The notes under the pieces are model-generated. The model saw only the letters and a program-made list of their open reading frames with translations. It had not been told where the DNA came from and ran no database searches. 44,993 nt of DNA from Paenibacillus sp. JCM 10914 (GTDB lineage Bacteria; Bacillota; Bacilli; Paenibacillales; Paenibacillaceae), in the NCBI RefSeq assembly GCF_001315105.1, contig NZ_BAZR01000038.1:1-44993 (forward strand). Direction: 5' to 3'. The position numbers and the translations under genes were made by a program. Of this stretch, positions 8,672 to 17,847 are shown piece by piece. How positions within the stretch are numbered: the first letter of the stretch is position 1; every line of letters starts with the position of its first letter.

Positions 8672-10039
8672 ATGAAAGGGTTCAAATCTTGGAGTATGTT
8701 GCTTATGAGCATCATCATGGTGTTCTCATTAGCCGCATGCAGCGGCGGAAGTGGGAACGGCAGCGGCAATACGGGTACGAATACCGAGGCACCAGGGGGA
8801 AGCAGCGGCGGCAATGATGAGACCGGGAAGACCAATGAAGAACAAGCGCCTGCTGAGAAAGTCGAATTGACGTTCTGGTCGCTTGGTACGACCAACTATG
8901 AAGAACTCGCCAAGGAATATACGCAAGCGCATCCGAACATCACGTTCAAGTTCCAGAATACGTCGGACCAAACGGCCCATCATAACAACTTGACGACGGC
9001 GCTATCCGCTAATTCAGGCGCACCGGATATTTTTCAGCTCGAGATCGCGTTCATGGAGCGCTTCATTAACAATCCAGACAAATTCTACAACCTGTATGAC
9101 CTAGGTGCAAAGGAGCTTGAGGGCAACTATCTGGAATGGAAGTGGAAGCAAGCCACCTCGGTAGATGGTTCGTTCCAACTGGGACTCCCGACTGACATCG
9201 GCCCAACCGTTGTCTACTATCGCACGGATCTGGCGGAGCAGGCCGGTTTGCCGACCGACCCGGACGGGTTCAGTGCGGCGATCGATTCCTGGGATAAATT
9301 CGCGAGCGTTGCCAAAGACTTCACGAGCAAGACCGGCAAGCCTTTCGCCGATCTGACAGACTTGGTGTATAACGGCCTCCGTGATCAGTCCGCGGATCAG
9401 ATTTATTTCAGCAAAGAAGATGGCTCCTTCATTGGAGATTCGAACCCGGAAGTGAGAAAAGCGTACGACTACACGGTGAAAGGCATTCAGGAGGGATGGA
9501 TCGGCAACTGGATTCTGTGGTCCCCTGAATGGCAGAAAGCGATTAATGATGGAGACTTTGGCGTGATGCTCGGCCCAGCTTGGATTGCCGGTACGATCCG
9601 CAATGCCAAGGACACCGCAGGTAAATGGCAGATTGCTCAGCTTCCTGAAGGAGCGGGTAACTGGGGCGGTTCGTTCCTGACGCTGCCGAAGGAAGGCAAG
9701 CATTCGAAGGAAGCTTATGAATTCATCACGTGGGTACTGAATAAAGACAATCAGTTGAAATCATTTAAGGACAGCGGTTTGTTCCCTTCCATTCCTGCGG
9801 TGTACAGCGAGCCTTCGTTCACCGAGGATAAGGATGAATTCTTCAGCGGCCAGGTCATTTCCGAAGCGTATGCCAAATCGGCCGAACGCATCAAGCCGGT
9901 CTACTACGGACCGCTGCATGACCAGACCGATACGATCATTAAGAACGCGCTCAAGAACGTGTTGGAGAAAAAGGCCGATCCGCAAAAAGAATGGGATAGC
10001 GCGATGAAACAAATCAAGACGCTGGTCGATCGCAGCTAA
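8672..10039 (+). CDS. Carbohydrate ABC transporter substrate-binding lipoprotein
   Basis: A 455-residue extracellular solute-binding protein of the family-1 sugar type. The signal peptide ends in lipobox LAAC (Cys23), followed by a long Gly/Ser/Asn-rich linker. The mature protein begins VELTFWSLGTTNYEELAKEY and contains the usual GDFGVMLGPAW segment near the C-terminal half. AGAGGGG lies seven bases before the ATG; an upstream TTG at 8651 lacks support. It is the first gene of a run with two permeases, a kinase, a second binding protein and a response regulator. The sugar is unknown; oligosaccharides such as cello- or xylo-oligomers are the common ligands of related systems. Confidence 0.9.
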   Translation: MKGFKSWSMLLMSIIMVFSLAACSGGSGNGSGNTGTNTEAPGGSSGGNDETGKTNEEQAPAEKVELTFWSLGTTNYEELAKEYTQAHPNITFKFQNTSDQTAHHNNLTTALSANSGAPDIFQLEIAFMERFINNPDKFYNLYDLGAKELEGNYLEWKWKQATSVDGSFQLGLPTDIGPTVVYYRTDLAEQAGLPTDPDGFSAAIDSWDKFASVAKDFTSKTGKPFADLTDLVYNGLRDQSADQIYFSKEDGSFIGDSNPEVRKAYDYTVKGIQEGWIGNWILWSPEWQKAINDGDFGVMLGPAWIAGTIRNAKDTAGKWQIAQLPEGAGNWGGSFLTLPKEGKHSKEAYEFITWVLNKDNQLKSFKDSGLFPSIPAVYSEPSFTEDKDEFFSGQVISEAYAKSAERIKPVYYGPLHDQTDTIIKNALKNVLEKKADPQKEWDSAMKQIKTLVDRS

Positions 10040-10092
10040 GACAGAGCAAATCTTTTTCACCAAGTAACTGACTCATATATCAAAACATCGGT

Positions 10093-10133
10093 CCGAATTC
10101 GAGCCGGGATGAGACGCTCCCGCTTGGATTCGG
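10093..10133 (+). promoter_or_regulatory. Intercistronic hairpin after the binding-protein gene
   Basis: CCGAAT-TCGAGCCGGGA pairs with TCCCGCTTGG-ATTCGG through G-U pairs and one bulge. With no T-run it is unlikely to terminate fully. Such hairpins often stabilise binding-protein mRNA relative to the permease mRNA. Confidence 0.45.
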
Positions 10134-10163
10134 ATTTATCCTTACCTATCTGGAGGTGCATTC

Positions 10164-11120
10164 ATGGCAGACACAGCTACGGCAGCGTCATCACATCCCG
10201 AGCCGCAACGGCGGCGCTTCTTGACGGAGACGGTGCGAAGCCGATTTACCGCCTATACGTTCATATCGCCATTCTTCATCTTGTTCTCGATCTTCGGTCT
10301 GTATCCGATCCTGTTTACCGTCTATCTATCTTTCTTCAAATGGGACGCGCTCGGGCCAATGAAATACGTCGGGTTCAAGAACTATGAATTGATTACGAGT
10401 GATCCGACGTTCTGGATCGCGTTCAGCAACACCCTCATCATGGCTTTAATGGGAACCGTGCCGCAGCTAATTGTGGCATTGTTTGTTGCGGTTATGCTCA
10501 ATTCGGCCTTGAACAAATTCAAGAACACATTCCGCATCCTGTATTTCATGCCGAATATCACTTCGATTGTGGCCGTGACGCTCGTCTTCAGTACGATGTT
10601 CGGTAACAACGGCATGGTCAACTGGATGCTGAACACCTTCGGAGCCGAGAGCGTCCCGTTCAATTCGGGCTGGTGGGGAGTCAAAATCGCGATATCGTCC
10701 ATGGTGATGTGGCGATGGATGGGGTATAACGCGATTATCTTTCTGTCGGGGCTGCAGAGCATCCCGACCGATATATATGAAGCCGCCAAAATCGACGGCG
10801 CGACCCGGGGCCAGCAACTGCGCTATATTACACTGCCGCTGCTTCGACCTTTTATTCTGTTTGTTACGTTGGTATCAACGATCGGTGCGCTCCAGTTGTT
10901 TACAGAGCCGTATGTGTTCCTTGGGCAGTCCGGCACAGGCTCCACTCGTCAGGAAGGGGTCACGATGGTGACTTATCTGTACAACGAAGCGTTTAAGAAC
11001 GGGTTCTTCGGCACGGCTGCCGCAACGGCGGTGCTCTTGTTTATCGCGACCATTCTGTTCTCAGTGCTTAACATGATGATGGGTCGTGAAGGAAGAGAGA
11101 CAGGAGGTAATAAAGCATGA
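10164..11120 (+). CDS. Carbohydrate ABC transporter permease (MalF/UgpA type)
   Basis: A 318-residue membrane protein with six hydrophobic segments, the first at about residues 30-55 (FISPFFILFSIFGLYPILFT). The cytoplasmic EAA loop that contacts the ATPase is EAAKIDGATRGQQLRYITLP. It pairs with the next gene to form the channel, and the two coding regions overlap by four bases. No ATPase gene lies nearby, as is common for such importers in Bacilli, which share an MsmX-type ATPase encoded elsewhere. GGAGG precedes the ATG. Confidence 0.92.
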   Translation: MADTATAASSHPEPQRRRFLTETVRSRFTAYTFISPFFILFSIFGLYPILFTVYLSFFKWDALGPMKYVGFKNYELITSDPTFWIAFSNTLIMALMGTVPQLIVALFVAVMLNSALNKFKNTFRILYFMPNITSIVAVTLVFSTMFGNNGMVNWMLNTFGAESVPFNSGWWGVKIAISSMVMWRWMGYNAIIFLSGLQSIPTDIYEAAKIDGATRGQQLRYITLPLLRPFILFVTLVSTIGALQLFTEPYVFLGQSGTGSTRQEGVTMVTYLYNEAFKNGFFGTAAATAVLLFIATILFSVLNMMMGREGRETGGNKA

Positions 11121-11980
11121 GCACCGCTGTCATAAGCCGTAAAAAACCGGATGAGCCGGGTATTGTCGCGAAGTTCTTTTTCTATATATTGATGATCCTA
11201 GGTGCGCTTGTATCCATCTTCCCGTTCTACTGGATGTTTGTCGTAGCCACCAATGACAAGGATGCCGCCTTTCACATCCCGCCGCTGCTGACGCCGGGAA
11301 CGCAGTTTCTGGATAATTTCTCGCGCGTGTTGGAGCGCACGGATTTCTTCAGGGCATTGCTGAACTCGGTCGTGGTGTCTACAGCCGTCACGGTGTCCGT
11401 GGTGTTTCTCTGTACACTGGCGGGTTATGCCTTTGCCAAATATGAGTTCCCTATGAAAAAGACGCTGTTCGTCTTTGTCATAGCCACGATGCTCGTGCCT
11501 GTGCAGCTCGGTGTGCTCCCGCAATACGTCATCATGGCTAAGCTGCAATGGATTGACAGCTACAAAGCGCTTATCGTTCCCGCGATGGTTAATGCCTTCG
11601 GTATTTTCTGGATGAGGCAGTACATCGCCTCGGCTGTGCATACCGAGTTGATCGAAGCGGGGCGGATCGATGGCGGCGGACATTTCCGGATTTTCTGGAA
11701 TATCGCCATTCCCGTGGTGACCCCGGCGATGGCTACGCTCGGCATTCTGAATTTCATGAACGTGTGGAACGACTTCTTCTGGCCGCTCGTCGTGCTGAAG
11801 AACCGGGAGAACTACACGATTCAGATCGCCTTGCAGCAGTTGTTCACGAATAAAGACGGGCTCGACTTCGGGATGATCATGTCGGCCACGTTCACGGCTA
11901 CGCTGCCGCTTCTGATCGTGTTTCTGTTGTTCAGTCGCTGGGTGATTGCGGGACTTACGTCAGGTGCGATAAAAAGTTAG
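11117..11980 (+). CDS. Carbohydrate ABC transporter permease (MalG/UgpE type)
   Basis: A 287-residue partner of the preceding permease. Six membrane segments are visible, beginning FFFYILMILGALVSIFPFYW. The EAA loop is IEAGRIDGGGHFRIFWNIAIP. The C-terminus has the usual GLTSGAIKS ending of MalG-like proteins. The start overlaps the previous stop, and AGGAGG lies upstream. No terminator separates it from the kinase gene 86 bases on, so transport and sensing genes are probably co-transcribed at least in part. Confidence 0.92.
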   Translation: MSTAVISRKKPDEPGIVAKFFFYILMILGALVSIFPFYWMFVVATNDKDAAFHIPPLLTPGTQFLDNFSRVLERTDFFRALLNSVVVSTAVTVSVVFLCTLAGYAFAKYEFPMKKTLFVFVIATMLVPVQLGVLPQYVIMAKLQWIDSYKALIVPAMVNAFGIFWMRQYIASAVHTELIEAGRIDGGGHFRIFWNIAIPVVTPAMATLGILNFMNVWNDFFWPLVVLKNRENYTIQIALQQLFTNKDGLDFGMIMSATFTATLPLLIVFLLFSRWVIAGLTSGAIKS

Positions 11981-12066
11981 TGAACAGTGACGCAAAACCA
12001 CACAGGAATGAAGCCTGACATGAAGAATAGTAGTCATAGCGAGAGTTAGGGGGAGGTTATTCATCG

Positions 12067-13788
12067 ATGAGACTCCGCCGAAAAATATGGGTGGCTATTA
12101 TTCTTCTTGTATTCATACCCGTCACCGCGCTTGGCGGCGTATCGTATTACAGTTTCTCTACGGCAATGGAGAAGAAGTCCAATGATTTCTATTGGATATC
12201 GTTACTGGAGACGGACCGAAAGCTGAAGTTTGCCTTGAACGAAATCACCACCATATCCGGATCTGCTATCACCCAGCAATCTGTACAGCAAATGCTGAAA
12301 CAGCCGGATTACCTGGTAACTTACGATCGGCGGCAGGAGATCAACAATCTGATCAATCATCCGATGATTGCTTCTTTTGCCTTCTATTCAAACAACGGAT
12401 TGGTATATCAGACGAACGAAGGCCTGGACGATGCAGAATTAAGGCAGCAAGAATGGTATGAAGACGTCGTCAAGGCCGAAGGGCGTCCCCTGTGGGTGGG
12501 ACCAGTCGAGAATGGTTCAGTGGCATCCGGTTCGCCGATGCTGATTCAAGCGAGAATGATCAAGGATTATTATTCGCTGGAGGATATTGGCACGATTGTC
12601 ATGTATGTTAAACCGGACATTCTGGATCAGGTGTTCTGGGAAGCGGTTACTCTTCAGCAAGGGGATATTCTGCTCGTCAATCAACGCGGTCAGATCGTGT
12701 TCAGCAAATCGGGTGGCCATATCGGAGAGCAGACGGATTTTCCATTTCTCTCGGAGGGGGATACGAATGGAAGGGGGTATTACGTAGACACGTATTTGGA
12801 GGAGAAATCACTCATTACCTACCTGCCTTCTCATAATGAGGAATGGTTCCTGGTCGCGATTACGCCTAGCAAGCTAATCTCCGCCGAATCGGATTCGATT
12901 CGTAATCTGGCCTTGATTCTGGGACTCGTATCGCTGGTTTCGGCATTTCTGTTCGACCGCTTCTTCGTCCGTCGGATGGTGCGAAGCATCATTAGCGCAG
13001 TCAACGGAATGAAGCGCGTGAAGCATGGCAGCTTCGTTCCTATTCCGGCTCAGCCCATTGCCGACGACGAGACGGACCTCTTAATCGACGGCTTTAACCG
13101 AATGAGCACGCAGATACAGGAACTGATCGTGCAGGTGGAGACGGAGCAGGCGAGGAAGAAGGAAGCGGAGCTTCAGGCTTTGGTTGCCCAGATCAACCCG
13201 CATTTTATATACAATTCATTGGAGTCCATTAATTCGATGGCGGTACTGCAGGGCAATAAGGATATCAGCAAAATGGTTGTGTCCTTAGGAAAGCTGCTGC
13301 GGATCAGCATCAGCGAACACCATGAATTGATTCCACTCAGCATGGAGCTGGAGCATGTGCGGCATTATATGCGGATTCAGAAATTCCGCTTCGAAGAGAA
13401 GTTTGATTACGAGATCGATCTACCCGATCCGCTCAGGCACTATGTGACGCAGAAGCTGATCGTTCAACCTATTGTGGAGAACGCGCTGTATCATGGAATC
13501 GAGCCGATGGAGGAGAACGGTTATATCTCGATTAGGGTAATGGAGGAACACGGTGATATCATACTGGACGTGAAGGATAACGGTCCCGGCTTTGACCCGG
13601 TCACGTTAAGCGAATGGTGGAACAAAGACCAAGGGCAGCTGAAGAAGTACCGCGAGAACGGTGTTGGGCTTAAAAATGTGCATGAACGATTGAGAATACG
13701 ATTTGGCAGCCGCTACGGTTTAATGATCTGTTCGTCCCCCGGCTTCGGTTCTTTGGTCAGAATCCGTATTCCGAAGATACTGACATGA
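12067..13788 (+). CDS. YesM-type sensor histidine kinase
   Basis: A 573-residue membrane kinase. Transmembrane segment 1 is at about residues 8-26, an extracellular dCache-like sensing region spans about 30-275, segment 2 is near 277-297, then a HAMP domain, then the LytS/YesM-type kinase core with phospho-acceptor His379 in AQINPHFIYNSLE. ATP-binding boxes are VENALYHG, DVKDNGPGF and GVGLKNVHERL. The cognate regulator is the AraC-type protein at 15167. A solute-binding protein gene sits between the two and overlaps this gene's stop, suggesting that a ligand-loaded binding protein helps gate the kinase. GGGGGAGG lies about ten bases before the ATG. Confidence 0.93.
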   Translation: MRLRRKIWVAIILLVFIPVTALGGVSYYSFSTAMEKKSNDFYWISLLETDRKLKFALNEITTISGSAITQQSVQQMLKQPDYLVTYDRRQEINNLINHPMIASFAFYSNNGLVYQTNEGLDDAELRQQEWYEDVVKAEGRPLWVGPVENGSVASGSPMLIQARMIKDYYSLEDIGTIVMYVKPDILDQVFWEAVTLQQGDILLVNQRGQIVFSKSGGHIGEQTDFPFLSEGDTNGRGYYVDTYLEEKSLITYLPSHNEEWFLVAITPSKLISAESDSIRNLALILGLVSLVSAFLFDRFFVRRMVRSIISAVNGMKRVKHGSFVPIPAQPIADDETDLLIDGFNRMSTQIQELIVQVETEQARKKEAELQALVAQINPHFIYNSLESINSMAVLQGNKDISKMVVSLGKLLRISISEHHELIPLSMELEHVRHYMRIQKFRFEEKFDYEIDLPDPLRHYVTQKLIVQPIVENALYHGIEPMEENGYISIRVMEEHGDIILDVKDNGPGFDPVTLSEWWNKDQGQLKKYRENGVGLKNVHERLRIRFGSRYGLMICSSPGFGSLVRIRIPKILT

Positions 13789-13802
13789 GGGGGCGTCTCG
13801 GT

Positions 13803-15146
13803 ATGAGATGGTTTTGGAATTGGGGTTGGATTGGGGTGTACGGGGCGATCCTGATTCTCGCGCTTCTCTGGGCTACACTGCAGCATCAAGGCTCAGTCGA
13901 ATCGGAGCAGCCTGATAAAGTGACGATCACGTTTCGCCACTTCTGGAACAAGGAGCATGACAAGCCGGTGCTCGGGATATTCGAGAATATCGTCCGTTCC
14001 TATGAGCAAGCCCATCCGAACGTTAAGGTGAACTTCGAGAGCATCGATCAGACGATTCATCGCGAGCAGAAGCTGAAGAGCGAGATGGTCACGGGGACGC
14101 CGCCGGACATGTTCGTATTGTTCGGAGGAGCGGAGATTCTGCCCTATGCTCGCTCGAATCGGCTAATGGATCTGACGGATTGGCTGGAAGACCAGGGGCT
14201 AAGGGAACAGTTCAAAGACCTGCAGCACTGGACGTTTGATCAACGGATATACGGTTTGCCGTTCGAAGGTCATGCCGAGCCGATCTACTACAACCGGGTT
14301 ATTTTTCAGCGGCTCGGTATAGAGCCGCCCAAGACACTGGCTGAACTGAACGACGTCATTTCCGTGCTCCGGGCCGAGGATATCATTCCGTTCGCCCTCG
14401 GGAACGAGGATCGCTGGCCGGCCGGGATATTCGCCCACTATGTGATGGATCGTTATGCGGGACCGTCTTTAATCGATCAACTGGTTGAGGGACAGCAGCA
14501 CGTGAGTTTTGAGGATGAAGCGTACCTGCTGGCGTTGGAACAATTGGAGAAGTGGATCGATGAAGGGGCGTTCAGTCCGGCGGCCAATCACTTGTCAACC
14601 GAGGAAGCGATCACTCAGTTCACCCAGGGTGAGGCGGCCATGTATCTTAATGGCAGCTGGGACATTACGTTGTTACGTAACGACAGCCAACCCGATTTCC
14701 CGTTCGACGTCGGTGTTATGCCGTTTCCGGCTCTGCACGAAGCAGATGAACGTTCCTTAGCCGGGGGTTATACGATCGGAATCGGATTGTCCGCCGATCT
14801 TGATGAGGCGAAGAAGCAGGCGGCACTCGAGCTGCTGTCGATGTTCTACACGCCTGCAGTACAAACGCAGCTCGTATACGAAGGGCTGCGCGTTCCGTCG
14901 ATGGATATTGATTATGATGCGAACCAGACCGGGCCGGTCTTCGCCCAGATGACCGAGCTGATGGAGCAAGCGCCAAGCACCTTCGTGCCGTACGACAACA
15001 AACTGTCGCCGGAAGTAAACACCGCCTATCTGAAAGTGATCGAAGAGATGATCGGCGGACGGATGAAGGCGAAGGCGGCGCTGGCGCACATCCAGCAGTC
15101 ATCGGTGAAGTATTGGCAACTCAGGCGAAATGCAGGGGAAGAATAA
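13803..15146 (+). CDS. Membrane-tethered solute-binding protein, likely kinase co-sensor
   Basis: A 447-residue family-1 solute-binding protein that lacks a lipobox cysteine. Instead a single N-terminal hydrophobic segment (about residues 8-24, IGVYGAILILALLWATL) anchors it to the membrane with the binding domain outside. The domain starts KVTITFRHFWNKEHDKP and has the usual GEAAMYLNGSWD segment. The ATG at 13803 has GAGGGGG nine bases upstream; an ATG at 13785 overlaps the kinase stop. Its place between kinase and regulator, away from the permeases, suggests signalling rather than uptake, as for XylFII beside LytS. This role is inferred. Confidence 0.82.
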   Translation: MRWFWNWGWIGVYGAILILALLWATLQHQGSVESEQPDKVTITFRHFWNKEHDKPVLGIFENIVRSYEQAHPNVKVNFESIDQTIHREQKLKSEMVTGTPPDMFVLFGGAEILPYARSNRLMDLTDWLEDQGLREQFKDLQHWTFDQRIYGLPFEGHAEPIYYNRVIFQRLGIEPPKTLAELNDVISVLRAEDIIPFALGNEDRWPAGIFAHYVMDRYAGPSLIDQLVEGQQHVSFEDEAYLLALEQLEKWIDEGAFSPAANHLSTEEAITQFTQGEAAMYLNGSWDITLLRNDSQPDFPFDVGVMPFPALHEADERSLAGGYTIGIGLSADLDEAKKQAALELLSMFYTPAVQTQLVYEGLRVPSMDIDYDANQTGPVFAQMTELMEQAPSTFVPYDNKLSPEVNTAYLKVIEEMIGGRMKAKAALAHIQQSSVKYWQLRRNAGEE

Positions 15147-15166
15147 AGATAGGCAGGAGGTGGCGT

Positions 15167-16768
15167 ATGGGAGGGGCGGATGGAAGGTATCGAGTCATCC
15201 TGGTCGATGATGAACCGATGATATTGCGCAGCCTCAGAGCAGCGATTCCTTGGGATGAGCTAAATCTTGAGGTTGTTGGTGAAGCAAAGAGCGGTGACGG
15301 GGCATTGCGGCTGGCCCGCGAGGTATCTCCGCATCTGATCGTCAGTGATATCCGCATGCCCGGTATGGATGGAATCACCTTGCTGAAAGAACTGAAGGCG
15401 GACCAGGAGCGACGATTGATTGTTTTTATAAGCGGCTACGGTGAATTTGAATATGCCAGGGAAGCGCTGCGAGAAGGGGCCTTCGACTATCTGTTAAAGC
15501 CGATTGATCATGAGGAGTTAACGGAGACGATCTCCCGGGCGGTCAAAATAATCGACCAGCAGACGGCTGACGATCAAATGCTGCATTCCGTCAAGATGTT
15601 GTCCTTGTTGGCACGCGAACGGATGCTCACCGAGTTCATTGAAGGGAATCGCAGTCCGCTGCAGCATATGCAATGGCTTGAGGATAGCGAGCTTGAGCAT
15701 GGTTACATCATGGCTGTCGTGCAGCTCGATCATTATCTGCGACTCAATGAACAGTGGAGTCTGGATGAGAAGCGACTGTGGCTGTTTGCCGTGCGTAATG
15801 TGCTGGAAGAATGGTGCGTTCTTCATGGGGGACTGACGGTGTTTCCGTTTCGAAGCGGGGAGTGGGTGCTGTTGTTCCCAAACTTGAATGATGAGCGCCA
15901 AGTGGAAATTGGCCGAGATCTCGTCGATTTGATTAAACGGAATACGAAACTGTCTTGCTCGGTTGGATTTAGTGCCAACGTGAAGGGAATTGATCAGCTT
16001 GGAGGTGCGTATGAGCTGGCTGTGCATGCGCTTTACCAGCGGTTTTATTCCGGTGAAGAGGGGGTATATACCGGAAGCGCAATCACCGATATCCCTGCTG
16101 AAATTTCAAGCGAGGCCAAATATCCGAAGCATCTGGAAATCAAGATCGTGGAGAGTGTGCGCACGCTGCACAAAGAGCGGTTGCTGGAGCTTTTTGACCA
16201 GACTAAAGCTTACATCGAAGAGCACGGTTACAACAGGGATATGACGCAGCGTCTGCTGGTGGAATTGAGCGTGGTCGTGTACCGTCAATTCGAGCACATG
16301 CAGGTGCTGTTCGAATGGTCCCTGGAGGAGTTGCTGCAAGAGCTGTATACATCGGATACGCTGCAACAATTGATGGATGCGGTGAAGAACAGGTTCAGCC
16401 AATGGATGACCGAGAGCCGCATGGCTCAATCCAAGGCGAACGTTCGCACGGTCATGGGCAAAGCGAAGGAATATATTGAAGACAACTACCAGAAGGATCT
16501 GACTATCGAAGAAGTATCCGAGCTGGCTGATCTGAGCATCAGCCATTTCTGCACGTTGTTTAAAAGTACGACCGGATATACGTTTTTGGAGTATCTCACC
16601 GAGTGCAGAATTAAGAAAGCCAAGAGCATTCTGCTGAACTCGGATGTGAAGGTGTACCAGGTTGCACCGCTGGTGGGGTATCAGGACCCGCGTTATTTCA
16701 CGCAAGTGTTCAAGAAAATAACAGGTCAGACACCTTCCGAATTCAGAGAAGCCGTGAGTCATACTTAA
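15167..16768 (+). CDS. AraC-type response regulator (YesN-like)
   Basis: A 533-residue regulator. The receiver domain is at residues 1-130, with acidic pair DD near residue 14, phospho-acceptor Asp61 in IVSDIRMPGMDG and conserved Lys in YLLKPIDHEE. A variable central region spans about 140-425. The C-terminal AraC domain has two helix-turn-helix units (DLTIEEVSELADLSISHFC and VYQVAPLVGYQDPRYFTQVF). The ATG at 15167 has AGGAGG six bases upstream; an earlier ATG-less extension adds only basic residues. It most likely receives phosphate from the kinase at 12067 and activates the transporter promoter near 8600, where phased direct repeats are seen. Confidence 0.93.
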   Translation: MGGADGRYRVILVDDEPMILRSLRAAIPWDELNLEVVGEAKSGDGALRLAREVSPHLIVSDIRMPGMDGITLLKELKADQERRLIVFISGYGEFEYAREALREGAFDYLLKPIDHEELTETISRAVKIIDQQTADDQMLHSVKMLSLLARERMLTEFIEGNRSPLQHMQWLEDSELEHGYIMAVVQLDHYLRLNEQWSLDEKRLWLFAVRNVLEEWCVLHGGLTVFPFRSGEWVLLFPNLNDERQVEIGRDLVDLIKRNTKLSCSVGFSANVKGIDQLGGAYELAVHALYQRFYSGEEGVYTGSAITDIPAEISSEAKYPKHLEIKIVESVRTLHKERLLELFDQTKAYIEEHGYNRDMTQRLLVELSVVVYRQFEHMQVLFEWSLEELLQELYTSDTLQQLMDAVKNRFSQWMTESRMAQSKANVRTVMGKAKEYIEDNYQKDLTIEEVSELADLSISHFCTLFKSTTGYTFLEYLTECRIKKAKSILLNSDVKVYQVAPLVGYQDPRYFTQVFKKITGQTPSEFREAVSHT

Positions 16769-16769
16769 C

Positions 16770-16802
16770 TTAATATTAATATATTGAATATCTTAATATT
16801 AA
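16770..16802 (+). promoter_or_regulatory. Inverted repeat upstream of the dioxygenase gene
   Basis: CTTAATATTAA and TTAATATTAAG form a perfect 11-bp dyad with a 13-base spacer; each arm contains the self-palindrome TTAATATTAA. It lies just before the -35 box. It could be a site for a MarR-type regulator or, less likely, a weak terminator for the upstream regulator gene. Confidence 0.4.
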
Positions 16803-16805
16803 GAC

Positions 16806-16834
16806 TTGACCTTTCATTCCAAGAGAACTACACT
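16806..16834 (+). promoter_or_regulatory. Predicted promoter of the dioxygenase gene
   Basis: TTGACC and TACACT are separated by 17 bp, 29 bases before the coding start. Confidence 0.5.
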
Positions 16835-16862
16835 TAGGATATAACAGAAGGGGGTTGTCAAA

Positions 16863-17834
16863 ATGGAATTTAAGGGCATTCATCACGTTTCGGCTTTGAC
16901 GGCCGCGGCCGCCAATAATTTTGATTTCTATACGAAGATTCTCGGTATGAGACTGGTGAAGAAGACGGTCAACCAAGACGATGTTTCGGTCTATCATCTG
17001 TTTTATGGGGACGAACGAGGGAACCCGGGGACGGAACTGACGTTCTTCGAAATACCGATGGCTGGTCGCACGCGGGAAGGCAATAACAGTATCTCGGCGA
17101 CGTCGCTGCGCGTGCCCAGCGACCGGGCGCTGGACTACTGGGTGGAGCGACTGGATAAATTCCATGTTGAGCGGGAAGAAATCATAGAGAGAGCCGGCCG
17201 TAAGACTTTATGGTTCCGGGATTATGAAGGACAGCGCATTATTCTTGTATCCGATGAGGATAATGAGGGGGTTGCTGCCGGTGTTCCATGGCGGAAAGGT
17301 CCGATACCTGCGGAGTATGCGATCACCGGACTTGGCCCGGTTCAACTGACGGTCCCTCGTGCAGATCGAACCGTTTCGGTATTAACCGATCTGATGGGGT
17401 TCCGTCAGAAAGGCCAATATCCTTCGTCTGTAGCAGGCCAGCCGGATATCCTGGTGTTGGAGACGGGAGAAGGCGGCAGCGGTGCCGAAGTGCATGTGGA
17501 GGAACGCCATGATTTGCCGCAGGAGCGTCTTGGACGCGGCGGTGTGCATCATGTTGCATTTCGCGTGGAGGACGAGCAGGAACTCAAGGCATGGATCGAG
17601 CAGATCGATGCGGCAGGCTTCTCGAACTCCGGCTTCGTGGACCGCTACTATTTCCGATCATTGTATTTCAGAGAGCCGAACGGCATCTTGTTCGAAGTAG
17701 CGACGGACGGACCGGGTTTTGATACCGATGAGCACCTGGACCATCTGGGTGAATCGCTCGCCTTGCCGCCGTTCCTGGAGCCAAAGCGTGAGCAGATTGA
17801 GGCGAAACTCAGACCGCTCGATACCACTCCGTAA
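16863..17834 (+). CDS. Ring-cleaving dioxygenase family protein (two glyoxalase domains)
   Basis: A 323-residue protein with two vicinal-oxygen-chelate domains, residues about 1-150 and 155-310. The first begins FKGIHHVSALTAAAANNFDFY, the second GLGPVQLTVPRADRT. Metal-ligand candidates are His7 or His8, His in GGVHHVAFRV, and Glu in GILFEVATDGPG. The length and ends match the MhqO/MhqA/YkcA group, which detoxifies quinones or catechol-like compounds in Bacillus and Staphylococcus under MarR-type MhqR control. The gene is monocistronic, with AAGGGGG before the ATG and a dyad upstream. The substrate is inferred from the family. Confidence 0.85.
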   Translation: MEFKGIHHVSALTAAAANNFDFYTKILGMRLVKKTVNQDDVSVYHLFYGDERGNPGTELTFFEIPMAGRTREGNNSISATSLRVPSDRALDYWVERLDKFHVEREEIIERAGRKTLWFRDYEGQRIILVSDEDNEGVAAGVPWRKGPIPAEYAITGLGPVQLTVPRADRTVSVLTDLMGFRQKGQYPSSVAGQPDILVLETGEGGSGAEVHVEERHDLPQERLGRGGVHHVAFRVEDEQELKAWIEQIDAAGFSNSGFVDRYYFRSLYFREPNGILFEVATDGPGFDTDEHLDHLGESLALPPFLEPKREQIEAKLRPLDTTP

Positions 17835-17847
17835 TGATCCAGGGGAT

